This document shows, one piece after another, positions 1 through 8,484 of a stretch of 64,000 bases of DNA (the stretch's first letter is position 1; each line of letters begins with the position of its first letter). The notes beneath the pieces were generated by a model, which was given only the letters and a program-made list of their open reading frames with translations, had not been told where the DNA came from and ran no database searches. This DNA comes from Clostridiales bacterium. Lineage in GTDB: Bacteria > Bacillota > Clostridia > Caldicoprobacterales > DTU083. The translations under genes were made by a program, and so were the position numbers. Location: positions 1 through 64,000 of the forward strand of contig DUSN01000026.1 of the NCBI GenBank assembly GCA_012842605.1. Direction: 5' to 3'.

Positions 1-99
1 CTCGTCACCGAGGACACCCTTGCTCTTGGCTATGTACTTGGCACTATCAACCCGTACTCGGGACTTTCACCCGTTAGATTGCGCCCATGCTGGGCGCAC
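1..99 (-). mobile_element. Group IIC intron, 5' end (cut by window edge)
   Basis: Read on the minus strand, the segment begins at 99 with GTGCGCCCAGCATGGGCGC, then has GGGTGAAAGTCCCGA and, further on, GCAAGGGTGTCC followed by GGTGAC. This order of blocks matches the 5' domain of bacterial group IIC introns such as the Oceanobacillus iheyensis intron, as I recall it. It lies directly behind an intrinsic terminator hairpin, the usual target of class C introns. The rest of the ribozyme and any reverse transcriptase gene lie beyond position 1, so activity cannot be judged. Confidence 0.85.
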
Positions 100-131
100 A
101 AAACAGGGGCCTTACTAAATGCCCCTGTTTT
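100..131 (-). terminator. Intrinsic terminator, target of the intron
   Basis: A perfect 11-bp inverted repeat (AAAACAGGGGC / GCCCCTGTTTT) with a 10-nt loop lies 30 bp behind the stop of the methyltransferase-like gene. On the minus strand it ends in TTTT, and the next base is the first base of the group II intron. Confidence 0.85.
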
Positions 132-161
132 CCATATTGTCCGCCTTAATTGTCAAGCATT

Positions 162-1232
162 TTATCTGTCATATCTGCCGTATGTTTTAGCTTCCTCTAC
201 CATTACCTCGGCATTGCGAAAATCAGCATTGGCAGGATATTCACATCCGGTAGCCAGTATAAACCCGCCGTCTTTCTTATAAAGATCTATCTGCCTGCGG
301 CATTCACTGCGAACTTCTTCTTCAGACGCATGAATAATCCATGTGGGATCCACATGTCCAATCAAGGTTGTAACTGAGCCGTATTTTTCTTTCAACTCTT
401 CTCCGGACTTGCAATCATCAGGCAGATGCAGGAAAGAAATGGCTTCAGGCTTCATCATTTCAATCTGGGCATCAAAGTAAATTCCATTACCGCAATTATG
501 AATCATTACCATGCAATCCTGCTTATGGATATGTTCAGCCAGTTCTCTTACATAAACTCCTTCAAATTCCTTCCACATTCCCTTGCTCATAATAGACTGG
601 CTGGCAAACAATGTATCCAGCATAATAGCATTTACTCCGGTTGAAATAAGAGCACTTGTATAGTCTTTTAATGTTTCATTAATAGCCTTTACTGCTCTCT
701 TTACAGCATCCGGATCATCCAGAATATCCATAAAGATGTTGGCCTGGCCGCGCAGCATGCTTAAAATTCCAAGGGGACCGAATACAAAGGCAACGATTGG
801 GTATTCTTTGCCTTTCGCTTTCACCAGCATATCGCAGAGCTTTACATGCTCTTTCATCCTGGTGCCTTTCCTGAAGTCAATTGGCTCTATCTTTGCATAA
901 TCTTCTATTTCTTTTATCATGTAGTTGCTGAAATTGGGATGAGCTGCCTCATTCTCGGGAAAAACCAGTTCCTGTCCAAAATCTCCCGCCTCCACTGACA
1001 AGTCCGTCAGGGTTACTATACAATCCAGCCCGAACTGCTCGGTTACCTTGCAATAAGCCTCTGCTGTAATTTCTGCATTTAATGTCCAGTCCCTATAGCT
1101 TGCATTTACCAATTTTCTTGAAATGCCGTTCAAAAGAGGATACACCGGCACACGGTCTGCTTCTATATGCCGCAGGGTTAATGCTACCCTTTCCAGTGCT
1201 GTCATTTCTTCTGTCTTTACCAAGCTGATCAT
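162..1232 (-). CDS. Uroporphyrinogen decarboxylase / corrinoid methyltransferase family protein
   Basis: This 356-residue protein belongs to the URO-D superfamily and has an (alpha/beta)8-barrel. His245-x-Cys247 in HNCGNG and Cys330 in ATGCEYP fit the His-x-Cys...Cys zinc site of MtaA/MtbA/CmuA methylcobalamin methyltransferases, so a methyl transfer role is more likely than haem synthesis. The substrate is unknown, and no corrinoid protein gene is next to it. The ATG follows GGAGGG at good spacing. The gene stands alone, with its own possible promoter about 110 bp upstream and a terminator behind it that is occupied by a group II intron. Confidence 0.75.
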   Translation of the reverse strand: MISLVKTEEMTALERVALTLRHIEADRVPVYPLLNGISRKLVNASYRDWTLNAEITAEAYCKVTEQFGLDCIVTLTDLSVEAGDFGQELVFPENEAAHPNFSNYMIKEIEDYAKIEPIDFRKGTRMKEHVKLCDMLVKAKGKEYPIVAFVFGPLGILSMLRGQANIFMDILDDPDAVKRAVKAINETLKDYTSALISTGVNAIMLDTLFASQSIMSKGMWKEFEGVYVRELAEHIHKQDCMVMIHNCGNGIYFDAQIEMMKPEAISFLHLPDDCKSGEELKEKYGSVTTLIGHVDPTWIIHASEEEVRSECRRQIDLYKKDGGFILATGCEYPANADFRNAEVMVEEAKTYGRYDR

Positions 1233-1565
1233 TTTGTTATGCTCCCTCCATTTATTTTTAATAACTCTTGCCTGGTCTGTGTTTGTTAATAATTATAAAA
1301 AAAACAGAGGTGCACAACAATAGCCGGAGGCTATGCGGGCAAGATTATACATCCTGTTAACAAAGGACTCCAATCATACGAAATCATATAAGAAAAATAA
1401 GCTTGATTGTCTTTGTTCCAAGCCTTATTGTTTCTAATATTTTGCATTGATACAATTAAAATCCATTATAAATGCCTTTTTGCGTAAAATATTTGTTAGA
1501 TATTTAACAAACAATGCACATTCTTAATATGATATGTAAAATCTTGCGATTATTCTGGTCTTATT
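1233..1565. other. Intergenic region, 333 bp
   Basis: I see no gene here. It holds a possible promoter for the minus-strand gene (see 1344-1373), a short palindrome at 1321-1333, and an A/T-rich inverted repeat at 1492-1511 (TTTGTTA / TAACAAA). On the minus strand that repeat is followed by TATTTT and may be a weak terminator for the helicase gene. Confidence 0.5.
1344..1373 (-). promoter_or_regulatory. Possible SigA promoter of the methyltransferase-like gene
   Basis: The minus strand has TTGGAG (1373-1368), an 18-bp spacer and a perfect TATAAT (1349-1344). The -35 box is only a partial match and the spacer is one base long. Confidence 0.35.
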
Positions 1566-3908
1566 TCAGCCTGCATTATTCCAGAAATCATGCAGAATAC
1601 AGGATACATCCCGTGAATTATATACTCTGTGGTAATGCTGCCATTCAGCAGGATATTGATCCAGGTAACGCCTGTGCAAAAACCGGTCATCTATAAGCAA
1701 TACAAATCCCCTGTCCGTACTTGTCCGTATAACCCTGCCGGCAGCCTGCATAACCCGGTTTAGCCCCGGCAGCATATATGCATATTCGAATCCTTGTCCA
1801 TTGGCTGACTGGTAGTATTGGGAAATCAAGTTCCTTTCCAGCGACAATTGCGGCAGCCCTACACCTACTATTACAGCTCCCGATAACCGTTCACCTATAA
1901 GGTCGATTCCTTCGGAAAAGATACCTCCCATTACAACAAACGCTATCATGGTCTTTTCCGGCGTATCTTCAAAAAAATCCAGAAAGCCTTCCCGCTCAAC
2001 GTCATTCATGTCTGTATGCTGTACAATGGTATAATCCCCAGGCCAGCTGCTCACATAAATGCTGTATACATTCATCATGTATTCATAGGATGGAAAGAAA
2101 ACCATATAGTTGCCGTTTTTCGCCTCAATGGCTGCCTTGATGTACTCCGCTATTTTTTCATAGCTATCTTCCCTGTTGCGGTATCTGGTAGAAATATTAC
2201 CTGCTATCATAAGGCACAGGTTTTCGGATGGAAATGGCGAAGTCAGGCACAGGGTACGGTCTTCTGCCCTGCCTCCCAGTATGCTCTTGTAGAATTCCAA
2301 AGGCTGAAGTGTGCCTGAGAAAAAAACAGCAGACCTGCCTTTGCCGCAGGCTTTTTGCAGGAGGTATGACGGATCTGCACAAAGAAGCCGCAGCCTTATA
2401 TCACTTCCTTCACGTATTACATAACAAATGAACCGCTCATCGAAAAATGAGGCCGACATCAAAAATGCCCTGCAGGCAAAGAATAATTCCAGAAGTTCAT
2501 TCCTGATACTCAAGGGACTTTCCATTACAAATTTTTCCAGGGCTCCGGTGAACTTTTCCACATGAACAATTAGTTCGGAAGGAAAATCTATTACTTTGGC
2601 ATCATAGCTTTTATCAAACATTTTTCTGGCATTAATAAACCATCGATTGACAGCGGAAAATTCCCGGTAAACATCGGGAGCAGACTGCTTCCATTCCTTT
2701 CTGTATTTCATTAATGACTGCTTGGAAAGATCTGCAGAGTACATTTTCCGGGCACGTTCTGCCAGGTTATGCGCCTCGTCAATCAATAATATATAATCGC
2801 CGCCCGGATCAAAAAACCTCCGGAGATATACCCTTGGATCAAAGACATGGTTGTAGTCGCATATGATGCAGTCTGTCCAAAGTGAAATATCCAGGCTGTA
2901 TTCAAAGGGACAGATATGGTGTTTTCGTGCATAGTCAAGCAGGATTTCCCGGGTGATTATTCGTTCCCTTTGTAAAATGTCAAATACGGCATTATTTACC
3001 CGGTCGTAATGCCCGCATGCATATGAACAGTCTGCGGGATTGCAGACGGTGGTGTCCATAAAGCATGCTTTATCCTTTGCTGTCAGGGTAATGGATCGCA
3101 AGATCAGCCCCTTTTCGGACATAATGCTGATTGCATGCTCCGCTGCCTGCCTGGTTAAGGTTTTTGCTGTTAAATAAAAAATTTTCTCTCCCATCCCCTG
3201 GCCCATGGCTTTAATAGATGGAAACAGAACAGAGATGGTTTTTCCCGTTCCGGTAGGCGCCTGTGCAAACAAGCTTCTGCCGTCCCGTATGGAATAATAG
3301 ACCTCGGCAGCCAGGCGCCGCTGCCCCAAACGGTATTGGGGAAACGGAAACGGCATGCATAGTATGGATTTGTTCCTGTCATTAATATGCTGAATCTTCA
3401 TCCGTATCCAGACAGCATACTGTTCCACCAGATTGAAGAAAAATTCTTTCAGCTCATCATAAGAAAAGGATTTGCTGAATCGCTTTACTTCATTGCTTTC
3501 CGAATGACAATAGGTCAACCGGACCGTCACCATAGGTGCACCGGTCTGATACAGATACATCCAGCCATAGCATTTTGCCTGTGCCCAATGCACTGTACTG
3601 TAATTTTCATCTATTATATCCAATGGCGCAGATGTACTTTTTATTTCATCTATCAGCGGCAGTTCACCGCCGGTAATTATTCCGTCGGCAATTCCTTCAA
3701 TCAGAATGATGAAATCATCAAAATCAACTTCATAAGAAAGGCGTACCTCTGAACGGTAATCACTGCCTGCTTCTGCCTGCAGCCTGCGGTGAATAAGTGT
3801 GCCCTGCTGCAGTGCCTTGCTGCACCCTAAGGCTTGGTTTATGTCACCTGACTGAAGAAGAAATTCTACCATATTTCGTACTGAAATTCTTACTTGATAC
3901 TTATCCAT
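1566..3908 (-). CDS. ATP-dependent DNA helicase of the XPD/DinG type with N-terminal nuclease-like domain
   Basis: This 780-residue superfamily 2 helicase likely acts in DNA repair or recombination. The Walker A motif is APTGTGKT (217-224) and motif II is DEAH (377-380). Between them is a cysteine cluster (Cys282, 289, 294, 298 and 333), as in the iron-sulphur domain of XPD/DinG. Residues 60-115 carry GIAD (Asp75) and IDEIKST (Asp87/Glu88, Lys90), the core of a PD-(D/E)xK nuclease of the Cas4/RecB kind. The C-terminal half has helicase motifs V-VI (GRVIRT near 720). The start lies 5 bp behind the M29 gene without a clear ribosome binding site, so coupled translation is likely. No cas gene is near. 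Confidence 0.85.
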   Translation of the reverse strand: MDKYQVRISVRNMVEFLLQSGDINQALGCSKALQQGTLIHRRLQAEAGSDYRSEVRLSYEVDFDDFIILIEGIADGIITGGELPLIDEIKSTSAPLDIIDENYSTVHWAQAKCYGWMYLYQTGAPMVTVRLTYCHSESNEVKRFSKSFSYDELKEFFFNLVEQYAVWIRMKIQHINDRNKSILCMPFPFPQYRLGQRRLAAEVYYSIRDGRSLFAQAPTGTGKTISVLFPSIKAMGQGMGEKIFYLTAKTLTRQAAEHAISIMSEKGLILRSITLTAKDKACFMDTTVCNPADCSYACGHYDRVNNAVFDILQRERIITREILLDYARKHHICPFEYSLDISLWTDCIICDYNHVFDPRVYLRRFFDPGGDYILLIDEAHNLAERARKMYSADLSKQSLMKYRKEWKQSAPDVYREFSAVNRWFINARKMFDKSYDAKVIDFPSELIVHVEKFTGALEKFVMESPLSIRNELLELFFACRAFLMSASFFDERFICYVIREGSDIRLRLLCADPSYLLQKACGKGRSAVFFSGTLQPLEFYKSILGGRAEDRTLCLTSPFPSENLCLMIAGNISTRYRNREDSYEKIAEYIKAAIEAKNGNYMVFFPSYEYMMNVYSIYVSSWPGDYTIVQHTDMNDVEREGFLDFFEDTPEKTMIAFVVMGGIFSEGIDLIGERLSGAVIVGVGLPQLSLERNLISQYYQSANGQGFEYAYMLPGLNRVMQAAGRVIRTSTDRGFVLLIDDRFLHRRYLDQYPAEWQHYHRVYNSRDVSCILHDFWNNAG

Positions 3909-3913
3909 AGCAT

Positions 3914-5143
3914 TTACAGGTCAAAATTCCCGTCACGGAAGATGTTTACCATTTTCCCGTCCTCAGTCATACCTTCAATTTGAAGATCCGGTGTGCCAAA
4001 CATAAAGTCCACATGCATCAGGGAATCATTAATGCCCGCATCAATAAGCTCTTCCCTGCTCATTGCCTCGCTGCCCTGCAGACAGACAGGATAAGCCTTG
4101 CCCAGTGCTAAATGGCAGGAGGCATTTTCATCAAACAATGTATTATAGAATAATATCCCCATGTTTGATATGGGTGAATCATACGGAACCAGCGCAATCT
4201 CTCCCAGATAGCGGGAACCCTCATCGGTATCAATAATCTGTTTCAAGGTTGCATAGCCTTTGCCGGCTTGTATATCCACAACTTCCCCGTCCTTGAATGT
4301 CAAAGAAAAATCCTCGACCAAATTGCCGTTGTAATTGAGGGGCATTGAGCTTACTACCCTGCCGTTGACACCTTTTCTTGACGGAGCAGTAAAGATTTCT
4401 TCAGTAGGCATATTTGCAATAAACTCAACCCCGTCAGCTGACAAATCGGAGCCGCCCATCCAGATATGATTCTTCGGAAGCTCAATTTTCAAGTCAGTAC
4501 CCAAATTATTCTTAAAATGTATCCACTGCAGCTGCATTTTATTCAGCAGGTCTATATTGCGTTTTAATACTGCCTTATGCCGGTCCCAGGCTTCTATCGG
4601 ATCCGGCAGATCAGCCCGGACTGATTTAAGGATAGCTTCCCATAGTTTTTCCACAGCTTCATCCACAGGATGATTGGGAAACACCTTCTTAGCCCATGAC
4701 ACGGTGGGAATGGAAGCAATGCACCATATATTTTGGTTGCTCATCAGTCGTTCGGAATATTCCTTTAGCTCTCTTCTGAAAACCTTATTGGCTCTGGCGA
4801 TCCTGTCAGGATTAACATCCTTCATCAATTCAGGATCAGACGCTGAAATGCTCAGAAAAGCGGCACCCATTCCGGCATATGATAAATAAAACTCCTTTCG
4901 CCATTGAGGAAACTCATCGAATATCTCGTCAGGTGCATAAAGATAGCGTATTTTGGATGAAAGCTCATCATTCCAGTTCATTACCACTTCCCTGGCGCCT
5001 TCCCGATAGGCTGTTTCCGAAACTATCCTGGCAAATTCAGCACACTCAATAGGTGATGAAATCACAAGCGTCTGGTTGGGTTGAAGATTAATCCCTGTTT
5101 TTACTAAAAGCCTGGCATACTTTTCCATGGATTCCCTGTTCAA
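3914..5143 (-). CDS. M29 family aminopeptidase (AmpS/PepS type)
   Basis: The product is about 409 residues, the usual length for this family of cytosolic two-metal aminopeptidases that trim amino acids from peptide N-termini. Typical family stretches are visible: NMPTEEIF, ALVPYDSPISN, DENASCHLALG and LMHVDFMFG, which hold the Glu, His and Asp metal ligands. The frame stays open to a TTG at 5152, but that codon touches the GGGGAG ribosome binding site. The TTG at 5143 lies 9 nt behind it and is preferred; an ATG at 5128 is another option. No signal peptide is seen. It is followed by the helicase gene after 5 bp, so the two are probably co-transcribed. Confidence 0.88.
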   Translation of the reverse strand: MNRESMEKYARLLVKTGINLQPNQTLVISSPIECAEFARIVSETAYREGAREVVMNWNDELSSKIRYLYAPDEIFDEFPQWRKEFYLSYAGMGAAFLSISASDPELMKDVNPDRIARANKVFRRELKEYSERLMSNQNIWCIASIPTVSWAKKVFPNHPVDEAVEKLWEAILKSVRADLPDPIEAWDRHKAVLKRNIDLLNKMQLQWIHFKNNLGTDLKIELPKNHIWMGGSDLSADGVEFIANMPTEEIFTAPSRKGVNGRVVSSMPLNYNGNLVEDFSLTFKDGEVVDIQAGKGYATLKQIIDTDEGSRYLGEIALVPYDSPISNMGILFYNTLFDENASCHLALGKAYPVCLQGSEAMSREELIDAGINDSLMHVDFMFGTPDLQIEGMTEDGKMVNIFRDGNFDL

Positions 5144-5315
5144 TGCAAACAACTCCCCGCTAACTTATATTAACTGATTTTTTATTTGCTTTTATTAATA
5201 AACCTGTCACCTGTCACTCTTAAGCCGAATTTTTCACACTGACAGGCAGTTGCCGTTTAAGAGGCAGTAAACTTCTTGCACTTTATTAAAAGCACAACGT
5301 ACATTAATTATCTGT

Positions 5316-6194
5316 CTATCTCAGTTGGGACTCCCCGTCATAGGTGGTAATAATTTTATACAAATCCGGCCTTCTGTCCCGGAATATTCCCCATTCTATA
5401 CGCTGAAGCTCCAGTTGATCCAAATCAAATTCAGCGGTTATAACAGCCTGATCGGTACGGTTGGCCTCAGCTAATATTTTGCCGGTAGATCCGGCTATAA
5501 AGGACGAACCGTAAAATGTTATACTGGAATCTTCATCGGTTTCAACACCGATGCGGTTTGAAGCAATAACCGGAACCAGATTTGCAGCGGCATGCCCCAG
5601 CATGCAGGTTCGCCAGTGGTCTCTGGAATCAACTGAAGGATCATGCGGCTCAGAGCCAATTGCTGTAGGATAGAAGAGCAGCTCGGCTCCCATAAGCGTC
5701 ATGCAGCGTGCCGCCTCCGGATACCATTGGTCCCAGCATATGCCGACCCCTATCCTGCCATATTCGGTATCCCATACCCGAAATCCTGTATCCCCCGGAT
5801 TAAAATAATACTTTTCTTCATAACCCGGTCCGTCGGGAATATGGCTTTTGCGGTATACGCCCATAATCTGCCCATCAAAGTTGATCATTGCCAGTGAATT
5901 ATACCTGGCATTATTCTTTTTCTCATAAAAGCTGATGGGCAATACTACCTTAAGTTCCCGGGCTATAGCCATAAAATGCCTGACAGCCTTGTTTTTATCA
6001 ACTTCAGCTGCCAGGGTATAATATTGCGGTTTTTCTTTCTGGCAAAAGTACGGTGTTTCAAATAACTCCTGCAAAAGGATAATCTGTGCACCCTTGCCGG
6101 CTGCTTCCCGCACCAGTGCTTCAGCCTTTTCTATATTCTCGTCAATATTGCAGGTGCAGCTCATTTGTGTGGCTGCAACTGTTACCATTCTCAT
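5316..6194 (-). CDS. aguB: N-carbamoylputrescine amidase
   Basis: This 292-residue enzyme of the nitrilase superfamily splits N-carbamoylputrescine into putrescine, CO2 and ammonia. The Glu-Lys-Cys triad is seen as Glu43 (QELFETPYF), Lys116 (YRKSHIPDGPG) and Cys153 (GICWDQWYPE), all in the typical AguB context. The frame is open further upstream, but GAGGTGA five bases before the ATG at 6194 fixes the start. It lies 4 bp behind aguA, so the two form an operon for making putrescine from agmatine. Confidence 0.93.
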   Translation of the reverse strand: MRMVTVAATQMSCTCNIDENIEKAEALVREAAGKGAQIILLQELFETPYFCQKEKPQYYTLAAEVDKNKAVRHFMAIARELKVVLPISFYEKKNNARYNSLAMINFDGQIMGVYRKSHIPDGPGYEEKYYFNPGDTGFRVWDTEYGRIGVGICWDQWYPEAARCMTLMGAELLFYPTAIGSEPHDPSVDSRDHWRTCMLGHAAANLVPVIASNRIGVETDEDSSITFYGSSFIAGSTGKILAEANRTDQAVITAEFDLDQLELQRIEWGIFRDRRPDLYKIITTYDGESQLR

Positions 6195-6198
6195 ATAA

Positions 6199-7272
6199 TC
6201 ACCTCGGCCCTTTTTCTTTGGATACGGGCAGCGGCATCTGCTGGGTGGTGCAATGAACATTGCCGCCCTCTTTTATTATAGCCATGCCGTCAACCTTTCG
6301 AACTCTTCTTTCCGGGAAGATCCGATTAAGAACCTGTTCTGCCCTTATATCCGTTTCCGCTGCATCACCGCCGAACACCGGCAATATTATTCCATTGTTA
6401 ACAAAATAGAAATTAATATAGCTTAGGGTCAGACGGCTGTCTCCATACCATCTCGGCGGCGGCTGAAGTATGGGTATTATTTCAAAGCTTCTTCCTTTTG
6501 CATCTGTACTGCTTTGCAGTATGTTTATATTTTCCCTTGCAATATGGTAGTTTTTATCTTCAGGATCTTCACTGATTTGTATCAAAATCCTGCCCGGTGC
6601 AGCAAAGCAGGCGATGTTGTCCACATGTCCGTCAGTTTCGTCCCCTGCCAATCCCCGCTTAAGCCATATCACCCTGTCTGCATTCAGATAAAGCTTCAGA
6701 TAATCTTCAATTTCCTCTCTGGAAAGCGAAGGGTTTCGATTAGGATTAAGCAGGCATTCTTCAGTTGTCAGAATAGTACCTTCCCCGTCCGAGTGTATTG
6801 ACCCTCCCTCCAAAACAAGGGGGGCATCAAACCGTTTAATGCCATAGTAATCCAAAATCTTGGGGGCAGTTTCATTATCCAGATCCCATGGAGCATATTT
6901 TTCTCCCCATGCATTAAACCTCCAGTTTACTCCTGCAATTTCCCCATTTCTGTTGACAAGGAAGGTAGGCCCGTTATCCCGGATCCAGGCATCGTTATGG
7001 GGAATAGGCAAAAAGTCCAATTCATAAGCTGTTGCTTCCTTGCTGAATATTCCTCTCAGCAAATCTTCCTCATCAGGATTGACTATAACCGTAACCGGTT
7101 CGAACTCTGCAATAGCTTTGATAAGCTCAGTATAATAAGCCCTGCATACCTGGTCGTAATCTTCAGGGTAACACATGGAAGCCTGAACAGGCCATGATAT
7201 AAAGGTCCGCTGATGAACCGACCATTCGGCAGGCATATAAAAACCTTCAATACTGGGATAAATGCTGTCCAC
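6199..7272 (-). CDS. aguA: Agmatine deiminase
   Basis: This 357-residue enzyme of the guanidino-group-modifying fold turns agmatine into N-carbamoylputrescine and ammonia. Family motifs are present: GFYMPAEW near the N-terminus, WIRDNGPTF, ETDGHVDN, and the catalytic Cys341 in GNVHCTTQQ. The start is uncertain. A GTG at 7272 directly touches GGGAG, and no ATG occurs before the conserved GFYMPAEW block. An ATT at 7263 would have ideal spacing. The gene opens the agu operon behind a strong promoter. No arginine decarboxylase gene is in the window, so agmatine may come from elsewhere or be imported. Confidence 0.93.
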   Translation of the reverse strand: MDSIYPSIEGFYMPAEWSVHQRTFISWPVQASMCYPEDYDQVCRAYYTELIKAIAEFEPVTVIVNPDEEDLLRGIFSKEATAYELDFLPIPHNDAWIRDNGPTFLVNRNGEIAGVNWRFNAWGEKYAPWDLDNETAPKILDYYGIKRFDAPLVLEGGSIHSDGEGTILTTEECLLNPNRNPSLSREEIEDYLKLYLNADRVIWLKRGLAGDETDGHVDNIACFAAPGRILIQISEDPEDKNYHIARENINILQSSTDAKGRSFEIIPILQPPPRWYGDSRLTLSYINFYFVNNGIILPVFGGDAAETDIRAEQVLNRIFPERRVRKVDGMAIIKEGGNVHCTTQQMPLPVSKEKGPR

Positions 7273-7314
7273 CTCCCATAGATTGCTGCCCCAGCATTTT
7301 TGCTAATCTGGTAT

Positions 7315-7343
7315 ATTATACCAATTTTTGCCGCTGTTCTCAA
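7315..7343 (-). promoter_or_regulatory. SigA-type promoter of aguAB, with palindrome over the -10 box
   Basis: The minus strand has TTGAGA (7343-7338), a 17-bp spacer and a perfect TATAAT (7320-7315). The -10 box lies inside a perfect odd palindrome, GGTATATTATACC (7311-7323), a plausible repressor site. The regulator is unknown. Confidence 0.65.
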
Positions 7344-7458
7344 TCCCGTAAAAAAACTTTTAACAATTGTTTTATGGTATTATTCCCCCAATTAACATAG
7401 CACCGGACGTTAATTTTACTGATTTTTACATCGAAATTGTATGCCATATGGAGGCAAC

Positions 7459-7487
7459 TTGCATTTTTAAATCCAATGCTATATAAT
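7459..7487 (+). promoter_or_regulatory. SigA-type promoter of the sugar isomerase-like gene
   Basis: TTGCAT (7459-7464) and a perfect TATAAT (7482-7487) are 17 bp apart. Transcription would start near 7494, giving a leader of about 65 nt before the ATG at 7559. Confidence 0.65.
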
Positions 7488-7558
7488 TTTACCAAAGTTG
7501 TACATTACTTATTATAAGGCATAAATTTGGAGATAAAATCAAATGGGAGGTAATTATA

Positions 7559-8386
7559 ATGGCTTTTTCTGTAGGTTTACAGGTCTATTCGGTCAGGGAT
7601 TATGCCGAAAAAGACCTGAAAGGTACTCTCAAAAAGATTAAGGAAATGGGATATGACGGAGTTGAGTTTGCAGGTTTATACGGCCATTCACCATCAGAAG
7701 TTAAAAATATGGTAGAAGAAATCGGACTAGTTCCCATATCTGCACATGTTCCAATAGAAGAAATGCTGTCAGACCCCGACAACGTTATTGCAGGTTATGC
7801 TGAAATAGGATGCAAGTACATAGCTGTTCCTTACCTGGTTGAAAGCCGCAGACCCGGTACCGATGGATTCGAACAAACCATCAAGGATATTGAAATGTTA
7901 GGTTCAATTGCTAAAAGGCACGGCATTCAGTTACTGTACCACAATCATGATTTTGAATTCAAAAAAGTTAACGGCGAGTATGCTCTTGATATTTTGTATC
8001 AGACAATCTCGCCTGAATTATTGCAGACCGAAATTGATACCTGCTGGGTAAATGTAGCAGGCGAGAACCCGGCAGAATATGTCAGAAAGTATACCGGCCG
8101 TGCTCCCGTTGTACACCTCAAGGATTTTGTCATGGGCAGCAAAAAAGCTGAGAAAATGTATGATTTGATTGGCATAGAGTCCGACAAAAAGGCAGAAAGC
8201 AAGGATGAGGCTTTCGGATTCCGCCCTGTTGGATACGGCGTTCAGAATTTCCCCGCTATCCTCACTGCATCAGAAGAAGCAGGCACCGAGTGGATTATAG
8301 TGGAACAAGACTCGCCCTCCATGGGAAAAACCTCCATGGAATGTGCTGATATCAGCCGCAGATATCTTAAGAGCTTAGGTATTTGA
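7559..8386 (+). CDS. Sugar phosphate isomerase/epimerase family protein (xylose isomerase-like TIM barrel)
   Basis: The 275-residue protein has the AP endonuclease family 2 / xylose isomerase-like fold. Signs are the N-terminal GLQVYSVRD, the YDGVEFAG strand, YHNHDFEF in the middle, ETEIDTCWV-like metal-site residues, and VVHLKDF. Relatives include IolE, IolI and ketose epimerases; the exact substrate cannot be told. GGGAGGT precedes the ATG. It stands alone between a good promoter and a strong terminator. Confidence 0.8.
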   Translation: MAFSVGLQVYSVRDYAEKDLKGTLKKIKEMGYDGVEFAGLYGHSPSEVKNMVEEIGLVPISAHVPIEEMLSDPDNVIAGYAEIGCKYIAVPYLVESRRPGTDGFEQTIKDIEMLGSIAKRHGIQLLYHNHDFEFKKVNGEYALDILYQTISPELLQTEIDTCWVNVAGENPAEYVRKYTGRAPVVHLKDFVMGSKKAEKMYDLIGIESDKKAESKDEAFGFRPVGYGVQNFPAILTASEEAGTEWIIVEQDSPSMGKTSMECADISRRYLKSLGI

Positions 8387-8405
8387 ATACCTTGATATAT
8401 AGGCA

Positions 8406-8441
8406 GAACGGTTTCCTGAATACGGAAACCGTTCTTATTTT
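8406..8441 (+). terminator. Intrinsic terminator of the isomerase-like gene
   Basis: A perfect 11-bp stem (GAACGGTTTCC / GGAAACCGTTC) with a 7-nt loop is followed by TTATTTT. It starts 20 bp behind the stop codon. Confidence 0.88.
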
Positions 8442-8484
8442 GCGCCATTTTTCAGATTTTTAGGAAAGCAAAAGTACTTCCCGT

